In this document: positions 56,296 through 64,000 of the stretch, piece by piece
How the letters are laid out: every line of letters starts with the position of its first letter
How positions within the stretch are numbered: the stretch's first letter is position 1
Assembly (NCBI GenBank): GCA_905250025.1
Contig: CAJNOJ010000257.1
Coordinates: 62,001 to 126,000 of the forward strand
From: Adineta ricciae
Lineage: Eukaryota > Rotifera > Eurotatoria > Adinetida > Adinetidae
Direction: 5' to 3'
Length of the DNA stretch: 64,000 nucleotides
Notes under the pieces: generated by a model
What the model was told of the DNA's origin: nothing
Databases searched by the model: none
What the model saw: the letters and a program-made list of their open reading frames with translations, nothing else
Made by a program: the position numbers and the translations under genes

Positions 56296-57475
56296 TTGAA
56301 AAGGTTTTCTTTCACTTTCTTGCGTAGAAATGCCTCGATTGAAATCGGCAAAATAAACAATCACACTGTGACAAACTCTGTTAATCAGACATTAGTCAAT
56401 CTCACTGAAAATCAATGTGTTTGTGAAATGATACTATCGAATCAAGAGATATCCGGATTGAACTATTTTTCAACAAATCAAAATTGTCAAATTTTATTGT
56501 CGAATATCTTTGAACATTCGATTCTACTTATCAAGACACAACGCTGACGTTCAATGGAAGTTCATAAAACGGTGCAGGTTTTAATTCATCGACGATCACA
56601 GGTTATGGCTCGAGTCTTTCGTTGTCAATAGCATCGAATCAATCAGTTATTCTCGTCACATCGTCTTTGAATCTATTTCAATATACGTCACTTTTGACTG
56701 ATCTATGTTTACATTTAACAATTCGAGATAGAAAATTGTTTTTTTAGCTTTTACTGTAATGATCCTGTAGGTAGAAGAAATGTGAGTGCATTGAAATGGC
56801 AACATGCCGCGTATGTTTTCAGTTGTACCACTTGAAATCAATCGATTTACTTGAATGGAATATTAGATATTACGCGACAAGCAGGTAAATTTATGACGAC
56901 GGGCCACTGAAAATAAATGGATCGCTGCGTTGGGTCTAACAAATATTGCCAATGGAAAAATAGATCAAGCGATTTAAGTAGGATTATCCAATAACTCGTA
57001 TTTTCGTATAGCCGGTTTGGTGCTTCTAGACACTTCCAACTAATCCTATTCGATATCGATTTGGATTAATCCAAATAGGATCCAAACTTCACCAATAGTT
57101 TATGTATCGTCTGCAAACAATAGAAATGGCTCGTGGTGTCTTGGTATGCTCAGTTTAAGTTCATCAGGTCGGCTAACCACAATATCATCCACTGGAAGTG
57201 GTGCGATCTCGATCAACGGATCTGTGCTAATGCCAACTATGTGGACATATACTATAATAACTTATAGTATTGGAAATGGGCTTCGTCTGCATACGAATGC
57301 TACTAGATGTAATTGTACAACTGGTCAATTCTTTGGTGTATTGGATGAATTTCGCCTCTATTCAAGAGAACTGACGACTCCTGACATATTATCTTTGTTT
57401 AATAATCAAATTTTCATTTTAAAGATTGCTTGCCTTTCTGATCCATGTCCTACATTTTTATCTTTTACACCTTGA
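56296..57475 (+). pseudogene. LamG/concanavalin-A-like jellyroll surface protein pseudogene
   Basis: The first part (56296-56547) is an open segment with an Asn-rich stretch and a Cys-x-Cys-Glu-Met-Ile motif followed by Leu-Asn-Tyr-Phe and another Cys. I recall this module before LamG-like domains in bdelloid proteins. After several frame breaks, a LamG-like jellyroll domain appears at about 57045-57415: Ser-Ile-Ser-Ile-Trp-Ile-Asn-Pro, a Gly-rich middle, then Gly-Val-Leu-Asp-Glu-Phe-Arg-Leu-Tyr-Ser-Arg-Glu-Leu. The domain's own frame is interrupted by a TAA immediately before it (about 57040), and the stretch 56548-57000 is broken. It would have been an extracellular glycan- or ligand-binding protein. 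The decay is old. Confidence 0.6.
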
Positions 57476-57899
57476 GGCGATAATAATAGGTTCGATGCAC
57501 TTTTACTTAGAGATTATTTCGCTATCCGTATCTTCGTACTACATGCACAGACTCTGATTAATTGTTAGTTTCGTTTCTGCTATTCTAATCGTTTTTTGAA
57601 GCGTTATTTATAAGGTTCATTTGTAAAAGTACGATGTTGCGTTTAATGAATAGCTGATTATTGGATGGAAGTCTGGAAAGGGGCGTGATAAACACATCTT
57701 TTTCCATAAAGAATTTCTTTGACGTTAGTTATTTTTAGCGCCAAGCAGGATAGAATGTACTGTGTATCACGAATAAAGATATATGTGCCCCGGCGGTGTT
57801 AGCAACGGCGACATTTGTCGTTGTTGAAAGAGAATATCTTATTCATAGTTGTCAATCATCTCTATTTCGTTTTTAAACTTATTTATATATGCAAATTTT
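57476..57899. other. Intergenic region
   Basis: Between the LamG pseudogene and the GPCR stop codon. No gene seen. Confidence 0.4.
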
Positions 57900-58943
57900 T
57901 TAATGTTTTTCTATTTGGAAAACACTTTTTCTATTTGTCATTTTCATCAATGTTGCTGTTGGTTCCACAGTTGTTTGCCGTAGTTTCGTACAAAAGAGTT
58001 GTTTCAATTCTTTTCGAAAAACTTTTCCCGTCAATGTAAATAAATAAAACGATGTGGAAGTATTGAGCAACGCTAATAAAACCACGAATGTTGCAAAGAA
58101 ACTTTCTATTTGTTGCGCCGCAACCGTTTTGTTTTGATGCAAAGTCATTTCCGAATAAATTTTCTGTACTGAAATGGGCAAAGTAAGTATCCCAGTGCAA
58201 ATGACTTGAATGAAAAGCATCGCTGTTAACTGTCGATCTTTGAAATTCGACTCTCTTCGCAAGTGTTGACCTACACGAACGTTTCGTATTGTCATCCAAC
58301 CCAACATCAACATTAGTATTGGCGGGAATAAGCTGAATGTGACCAGTAGGTTGAAATCATTCCAAGTATTACAGAATGGTGTAGCAGGATAACAATTAGC
58401 TGATTGAACATTACCATCAAAACAAAAGTTCATTTGAAAATAAACCAAAATGACGAGAATGGCAATCAAAACAACAGCTCGACGTGCATTTTTTACTTGA
58501 CTGAACGAACGAATCCGAACAGTAGACGCACTGGATGCGTAACGATCTGCACAAGCTCCAACAATAAACCATGCAGAACCTGCTAGACCAATGTACGTTA
58601 GGAACGTTTTGGTTTTACAATAGAGAGCCATTTGTGTCAGTGGGGGGTTGATTGAGTAACTACCCAAGATACGAGTGACACATCCGAAATAAATCGCAAA
58701 GAAGTTGCCTATACTCGATGCGAAGAAATAAATTGAACAAGAATTGCGTCGGAGTGATCGACGACTGAAGATAATACAATTAAGAGTATTGCCGATTGTG
58801 CCGACAATGGTTGTAAAGAGTGGCAGGTAACGAACCAGTTGACCTTGCACAATCTGAATCATTGTCAACGAGCTCATATTATTAGATGTTGGACAAGAAT
58901 TAAGATGCACAAAAGACCATTTCCGTGGATTATATAGAAACAA
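57900..58943 (-). CDS. Rhodopsin-like (class A) G protein-coupled receptor, orphan
   Basis: 347-aa single-exon receptor. TM1 carries the Gly-Asn pair (51-52) of class A receptors. A Cys (C109) heads TM3, and TM3 ends in Asp-Arg-Tyr (133-135). TM5 has a Pro-rich core (Phe-Pro-Pro-Ile). A basic third loop precedes TM6, and TM7 ends with Asn-Thr-Ser-x-x-Phe-Tyr in place of Asn-Pro-x-x-Tyr. A Cys in helix 8 could be palmitoylated. Either the ATG at 58943 or the one at 58877 (Met23) can be the start; the latter gives a standard short N-terminus. It resembles FMRFamide/peptide-type receptors that are expanded in bdelloids. Ligand unknown. The frame is fully intact. Confidence 0.85.
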   Translation of the reverse strand: MFLYNPRKWSFVHLNSCPTSNNMSSLTMIQIVQGQLVRYLPLFTTIVGTIGNTLNCIIFSRRSLRRNSCSIYFFASSIGNFFAIYFGCVTRILGSYSINPPLTQMALYCKTKTFLTYIGLAGSAWFIVGACADRYASSASTVRIRSFSQVKNARRAVVLIAILVILVYFQMNFCFDGNVQSANCYPATPFCNTWNDFNLLVTFSLFPPILMLMLGWMTIRNVRVGQHLRRESNFKDRQLTAMLFIQVICTGILTLPISVQKIYSEMTLHQNKTVAAQQIESFFATFVVLLALLNTSTSFYLFTLTGKVFRKELKQLFCTKLRQTTVEPTATLMKMTNRKSVFQIEKH

Positions 58944-59649
58944 AGTGTCACTTGTTCTAGCTCCTTATTTCTAGTTTTGCGCTTGAATAGTGCGTAGAAG
59001 ATAATATTTCCTTGCGCAAGCAGATAGACTAGAAAAAAACTTGAGGTGAATCTTTTAATAACTCATTTCTTCACGTTGATAAAGAATGCTGAACGGAACG
59101 TCAGAATATTTTTATCTTGATTAAAAGGCATACAAAATTACAGTACTCACTCTAAATAATATACTTAATTCACAATGCACTTTGAATCTTTTCTTGATAG
59201 TCACGCTGCTTCATCCTGTTGACAGTTTGGTCTTTATGTATATAACAACTCAGATGAATATGTTTCTTAAAGATTCTCTTGGATATAGTTTTGAGTAATC
59301 AATATGGTTTCTCTTAGTCTTCATAGAATTATATGACTAGTCGACGGATTTGTACGAGTTTGAAGTCTGAATGACGTCCTACTCGAGAATATCGTCGCAC
59401 AAAACTTCGACCGCAGGCAATTGTAAAACTTTTAATCAAAATCTATATAAAATTATACTAATGGAACGTATCGTGTCTTTGTATAACGGCTAACTCATAA
59501 ATAGAATTCTAAGCTGTGGATATTTTAGCAATTGAACACTTAATATCGTCTATCGTTGGTTACTTCTTTTCAATTCTCTGAATCTAATACTATCCGAAAA
59601 CTCTTTCTTCTTCACCGTTGGATCCAGTCCCATCGATTCCAGACCTTGA
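58944..59649. other. Region without recognised genes
   Basis: Upstream region of the GPCR and AT-rich intergenic DNA. Nothing recognised. Confidence 0.4.
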
Positions 59650-60245
59650 TTACATGTAACACAGGATGTGCGAGTAAGGATGTGATTCGGGGGATGAAAC
59701 TAGTTCCTGAATGTGCAAACGTTGAATATAAGAAGTAGATTTTGAAATATTTCTAATAAACAGCTTCGTCTGATCTTTATATAAGGTCGATGTTTGAACG
59801 AATGAGAAGAAGATCAAAAGTCTTGGCACACATGAGAGGAAATAAATACCAAGGGATAAATACTTCTGCCAGTGTATTGATAAATTAAAACATGTGAAAA
59901 CAAAACATCGAATACTAAACGTGGCAAATTCATTATACAAAATCGACGCAAATTGCCGATTCCTTTGGAATTACTCAAAAATGACAGAATTACGTATATT
60001 GAAAATATTCATGATGACATGATATTTCTTCAATATGCGCTGAAATTCTTGAATCCAATCACACGCCATAAACGATTATTCTCATAATCCATAACAGATC
60101 TTGACTAACTTGCCGAAAAAGGAACTCATGTGAATAAATTACCAATTGCAAAATTATCAGCAAAATAATACTGATTTGCTTGTTGAATTTTGACGCTCGG
60201 TATAACGAAGAAACACGTTCAATTGTCACAAATGTCGACAACCAA
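59650..60245 (-). pseudogene. GPCR remnant
   Basis: Two protein-like pieces on the minus strand match parts of orphan 7TM receptors. The upstream piece, 60245-60059, covers the end of TM3 (Trp-Leu-Ser-Thr-Phe-Val-Thr-Ile-Glu-Arg-Val, a variant of the Asp/Glu-Arg-Tyr region) and TM4. The second piece, 59940-59650, covers a hydrophobic TM6/TM7-like segment with a downstream Tyr-Lys-Asp tail. About 120 bp between them is out of frame and the expected TM1-TM2 part upstream cannot be found. It is probably a decayed gene rather than spliced exons. Confidence 0.45.
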
Positions 60246-60636
60246 TCGTTGAATACTCAAATAATTTACAGAATTGCATTGTCGTTCTTCGTCGAATCAG
60301 AAACAAAAATCAAATGGATTGATAATCGATAATATCAAAAGATAGGTCCCACGTATAATGTACGTGAACAAGAGTAGACTAGTCTACTTTCAATAGTAAA
60401 TCTCTTATGAAGTCAATACAGTCTCATAATTCAACACCACACTTTTTTAGGAGCCTTCGGAGTGAGTAAGAATGGAGATACAAATGGCACTCGCCCATCC
60501 ATATCATCATCCCTCATATCATAGATAGATCCAAAAATGATACTAACTTAATGTATGAATTTTTATTTTTATTGAATTCTGTATAGTGAAGATTTATGAA
60601 GAGTTTCAGTAATAATAATCAAGCCTGCTGGATGTT
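60246..60636. other. Intergenic region
   Basis: No supported gene. Fragments of the GPCR remnant's 5' part may lie here but cannot be read. Confidence 0.3.
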
Positions 60637-61635
60637 CTATGGAATAATGCGTATGCGAGTACCGTAATTAAAAATAAGTTGAAGTACCCATGGAAACTGG
60701 CATTTATCAAGCTCAATTGGTAATTCATGTTGCCGGCCAGAGCGGCGGTTTTGCATCCGTATAAATCGGCGATAACAGTCTAATTCAAGCTCGATAATAT
60801 CGTTCACTATATAGTCACTCACATAATCCTTGTAGTTACAAGAGCACTAACCGTGTAGGTATACTGCATTGTTTCCTCCAACTAACCAACCGTAGGATGA
60901 TGGTGTAGTGTTGGAATTATTTTGTATTGGAGTTGATTTCGAATTAATTCCAAAAAAGAAAAATCCATTATTAAAATTTTCGATTTTGAGCTGGATTTTA
61001 TGTACACCTCGAGAATATTCTCCTTTACCTCGCACATGTGCCATATATTGATTGTTATTCTGAATAACAACCATACCTTCATCTTGGAGCTGTGCGTAAC
61101 CGGACACTTGTTCGAATTTCTTCCACTGCAATTGAGGATGGCGATGTAAAATTTTCTTTGAGTTATTCCAGCTGCTCTGCCCAACGTTTAGAATCTCGCT
61201 CGTCAAATATGTTGTCCTTTCGCGATTGCTGTAATCTTTCAACCATTTCTCGAAAACGGCTTGAGATCTCTATTCCATTAGTAGTAGCATGAGTTATGAT
61301 CTCATGACGAGCTTCTTTTGCTTAGATTCGTTTTCCCAAGCATCAATGCGATGTATAAGTTCATGGGTACGAGGATCGGCTTCTGTTTGGTTCAGTGTTT
61401 GCTTAAATGTGTCATGTTCATCGGCAAGTGCGTCTAATTCGGTAGAAAGTTGATTACGGTGCTGAGTTAAATCAGAGAAGCAGAATATTTTCTGACATCC
61501 TTCACATCTCAAAATCCCAATCGGTTTAAAACAAATTGTGCAGGATGCTTTTACAGTTGATGGTGGTCTTTCGGAAGTTGTTGCCGACACAGCTGCCATT
61601 TGGGTTTCACTTTGAACTGTTACTTTACTCAACAA
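60637..61635 (-). pseudogene. B-box-like zinc finger / SPRY-like domain protein pseudogene
   Basis: Starts at ATG 61635. The first 110 residues hold a B-box-like zinc finger (Cys-Thr-Ile-Cys, Cys-Glu-Gly-Cys, Phe-Cys-Phe-x-Asp-Leu-x-x-His) and a helical coiled region. A one-base loss near 61296 shifts the frame into a readable continuation. That continuation meets a TAA at 61163-61165 where Gln is expected, and a second frame change occurs near 61100. The SPRY/concanavalin-like domain is open from there (Gly-Val-His-Lys-Ile-x-Leu-x-Ile-Glu). It is interrupted by a TAG at 60847-60849 and then continues in the same frame to 60637 (Asn-Asp-Ile-Ile-Glu-Leu, Cys-Gln-Phe-Pro-Trp). Four lesions make it a clear pseudogene of a TRIM-like bdelloid family. 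Confidence 0.75.
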
Positions 61636-62470
61636 TGAAATATTTTCAATGCATAAGGATGATGTACACTATGCTGTCGCAAAATATGTCACAATTCAAA
61701 CTAGGAAGAATATTGTTGACACACGACGCTATGAAAATATTGCCTACTGTTTACTCTATTTCTTTCATGAAATAACACAGATGAATTAATCATATAATAC
61801 TACTTGAATTTTTTCCTACATAAAACATTTGTTGGGCATCAGCACCAATGCGATACGTGCTCGTGATGCACACATACAATTGTATATACGTGAATATTCG
61901 TTTCACATTTTGTGAGGATTACGTCGGCACAATTAAATATTGTATTTCAACTAGTGATGCAACGACAGCGATCGTCGCTTATCGACGGTTCGCCGTAGGT
62001 AGGATGAAACGAAGCACCTTTGTTTTTCTAATTAATTAATTAATTTAACTACTCAAGTAATTCAGAAACATGCAAAAATGAAAGCTATTAAGAAGTTGTT
62101 CAGGATGAGAAATTATTGTGCTATTCACAATTCCTAGCAAATCACCAATCGAAAATGCTACTCAAATGTAATCGAAATTTTTTTCTGGTTTGATGAGAAT
62201 CATTAGCTCTATGGAAAGAGAGAGGCAAAAGCGAGAGTGTGAGTGTCTTCTTTTATTATTCACATCCATACTATCATCCTGCAATAGATATTGTCCAATA
62301 TGTCGAAATCAGGGATATTAGAATTTTCCTTTCAATCCGTAAGCATTTTCCTGTGTATATCGTTCGTTATTCATTAGCTTTTTCTCGGCTTTCCTTTTAT
62401 TTTTCAGAAATAAACAAGACTCTTTTTCAAAGCTACTTTTTTGCCGTGGTATTTCATTGTTCTCACCAGC
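61495..62470. repeat. Duplicated block F, copy 1
   Basis: Matches 63179-64000 in the same orientation. Copy 1 contains about 150 bases that are absent from copy 2, removed in two separate deletions. It begins in the B-box coding region. Confidence 0.8.
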
Positions 62471-62941
62471 AGCCTTTAAAGGTACTCGTTCTTTTTTGTG
62501 AAAATCGTTTGGAAAAACTTTTTATACAGACTATAATTAGATCATATGTTGTTGCTTGGATCAGCCTTCGAACGAATTCAGTCAGGTGTGTCATTCGCAT
62601 GCTAATCGATGTTCATGGGAGATTCTTGACTAAAAATGTTTTTGAGTGAGAGTGTGAATAGATAATAATGCTCTTGTTTTACTCACCCTCACTTTCAAGA
62701 TGTTACAAAGATGTATGTACTGTTGACAAAACTGAAATTTAGCCATATTTAAAATTTGCCTAGTCCAAACAGAAATTTCAATTTAGCCTAAACATATGTA
62801 TATATATATGAGAATGTGTGCGAAATAAAAGAAAAGAATGCATCGATATTTTCATTGGATAATCAATCGTCATCGTTCTGCTTTTAATAACTCATTCATT
62901 TCATTGTACGTTATTGTCAGAGGTCACAAACATTAACGAAT
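61636..62941. other. Intergenic region with short AATT repeats
   Basis: Upstream of the B-box pseudogene and of the F-box fragment. It holds a small ATTA/AATT run near 62028-62046. A 136-codon frame at 62239-62649 has low-complexity hydrophobic composition and is not supported. Confidence 0.4.
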
Positions 62942-63177
62942 ATGGATGCATCTCATACTCATCTCCTTCATTTACCAGATGAAATATTATTGAATATTTT
63001 CAAAAACCTAGGTAATACTTCTGTTCTTTATTCTTTACTTGGCATTAATAACAAACGACTGGAAAATATCATCCGACATAGATCCTTTTCTAATGAATTG
63101 AATATTGCATCGATGACAAAAGATATTTCAATAATTCATCCAATACTTGATCGATTTTGTGATTATATAATACCTCA
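62942..63177 (+). CDS. F-box protein, N-terminal fragment (cut at an assembly join)
   Basis: 78 codons starting with a clear F-box: Leu-His-Leu-Pro-Asp-Glu-Ile-Leu-Leu-Asn-Ile-Phe-x-x-Leu followed by Leu-Tyr-Ser-Leu-Leu-Gly-Ile-Asn. It would bind Skp1. The frame is intact until the N at 63178, beyond which the sequence belongs to a different gene. It is not closely similar to the F-box gene at 21772-23511. Confidence 0.7.
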
Positions 63178-63178
63178 N
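63178..63178. other. Single N at junction F1/F2
   Basis: Right of it the sequence restarts in the B-box coding region at the equivalent of about 61495. The F-box gene is cut off by the join. Confidence 0.85.
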
Positions 63179-63319
63179 ACATCCTTCACATCTCAAAATC
63201 CCAATCGGTTTAAAACAAATTGTGCAGGATGCTTTTACAGTTGATGGTGGTCTTTCGGAAGTTGTTGCCGACACAGCTGCCATTTGGGTTTCACTTTGAG
63301 CTGTTACTTTACTCAACAA
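63179..63319 (-). pseudogene. B-box-like gene, N-terminal fragment (second copy)
   Basis: First 47 codons of the pseudogene at 60637-61635, from ATG 63319 through the second Cys pair of the B-box, cut by the N at 63178. It differs by one residue (Val to Ala). Whether this allele carries the downstream lesions cannot be seen. Confidence 0.7.
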
Positions 63320-64000
63320 TGAAATATTTTCAATGCATAAGGATGATGCACACTATGCTGTCCCAAAATATGTCACAATTCAAACTAGGAAGAATATTGT
63401 TGACACACGACGCTATGAAAATATTGCCTACTGCTTACTCTATTTCTTTCATGAAATATCACAAATGAATTAATCATATAATACTACTTGAATTTTTTCC
63501 TACATAGAACATTTGTTGGGCATCAGCACCAATGCGACACGTGCTCGTGATGCACACATACAATTGTATATACATGAATAGTCGTTTCACATTTTGTGAG
63601 AACTACGTCGGCATAATTAAATATTGTATGTCAACTAGTGATGCAACGAAGCACCTTTGTTGTGCTATTCACAATTCCTAGCAAATCACCAGTCGAAAAT
63701 GCTACTTAAATGTAATCGAAATTTTTTTCTGGTTTGATGAGAATCATTATCTCTATGAAAAGAGAGAGGCAAAAGCGAGAGTGTGAGTGTCTTCTTTTAT
63801 TATTCACATCCATACTATCATCCTGCAATAGATATTGCCCAATATGTCGAAATCAAGGATTTTAGAATTTTTCCTTCAATCCGTAAGCATTTTCCTGTGT
63901 ATATCGTTCGTTATTCATTAGCGTTTTCTCGGCTTTCCTTTTATTTTCCAGAAATAAACAAGACTCTTTATCAAAGCTACTTTTTTACCGTGGTATTTCA
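63179..64000. repeat. Duplicated block F, copy 2 (runs to the window edge)
   Basis: Copy of 61495-62470 carrying two deletions (near 63645 and 63658) relative to copy 1, the first flanked by a repeated AACGA. It is non-coding beyond 63319 as far as visible. Confidence 0.8.

Noticed and set aside
60830-60860. Tiny intron joining the two SPRY-like pieces of the B-box gene
   Set aside because: It would be only about 25 bp, too short for splicing, and the frame after the TAG is already the correct one, so this is a stop codon instead.
62239-62649. 136-codon plus-strand ORF
   Set aside because: Hydrophobic, low-complexity composition, with no domain and no support from the duplicated copy. Considered accidental in AT-rich DNA.
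1-64000. CRISPR arrays, tRNA or rRNA genes, transposons, telomeric repeats
   Set aside because: Scanning by eye found no regularly spaced repeats with unique spacers, no tRNA-like box pair, no reverse transcriptase or transposase motifs and no telomere-type repeats. Short or degraded examples could be missed.

Overview
The window reads as AT-rich, gene-dense nuclear DNA from a bdelloid rotifer (Adineta/Rotaria/Philodina type; genus not resolved). Three things suggest this. Genes are split by very short GT-AG introns (about 45-100 bp). The gene content is typical of bdelloid genomes: ADP-ribosyltransferase (ART) proteins with kinesin-light-chain-like TPRs, F-box proteins with diffuse LRR-like tails, B-box/SPRY-like proteins, orphan 7TM receptors and Arf-like proteins. 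Many blocks are also present two or three times at roughly 93-100% identity, as expected from a heterozygous, degenerate-tetraploid genome. Family calls come from reading translations and from remembered families, not from searches.

Layout. 0-1 kb: end of an unknown gene and a CTR-type copper transporter. 1.56-14.7 kb: blocks A1/A2 (an unrecognised proline-rich membrane protein) and B1/B2 (an orphan GPCR, a small membrane-protein tail, and a decayed surface-protein gene). 14.9-17.1 kb: ART-TPR gene 1 with a perfect 126-bp coding tandem repeat. 17.1-21.8 kb: sparse, with a decayed gene, a broken Cys-rich secreted gene and one small ORF. 21.8-25.4 kb: an F-box gene and an Arf-like gene, head to head. 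26.2-31.2 kb: a complete 25-exon ABCB/P-glycoprotein-like transporter. 31.5-34.6 kb: a RING/TRAF-zinc-finger gene, once truncated and once whole. 34.9-43.7 kb: ART-TPR gene 2 head to head with a second Arf-like gene, followed by an F-box pseudogene, then the same block again, partly. 43.8-46.7 kb: a third, diverged ART gene. 47.4-53.9 kb: the ABC transporter again, as one decayed and one intact partial copy. 54.3-56.1 kb: an UNC-93-like MFS gene. 56.3-64 kb: a LamG-like pseudogene, a rhodopsin-like GPCR, a GPCR remnant, a B-box/SPRY-like pseudogene and an F-box fragment.

The main structural observation is that seven isolated N characters (2862, 4178, 9499, 32833, 40770, 50583, 63178) each sit where the sequence jumps back to DNA already present just upstream. 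The apparent tandem duplications are therefore most simply two haplotypes (or homoeologues) laid end to end by the assembler. Comparing the paired copies shows small deletions, several with short direct repeats at their edges, patchy identity suggesting gene conversion, and one copy decaying while the other stays open.

The most interesting biology is the three-member ART family sharing an undescribed N-terminal alpha/beta domain, one member lying head to head with an Arf-like protein that has lost three hallmark GTPase residues. No transposon, tRNA, rRNA or CRISPR was recognised.
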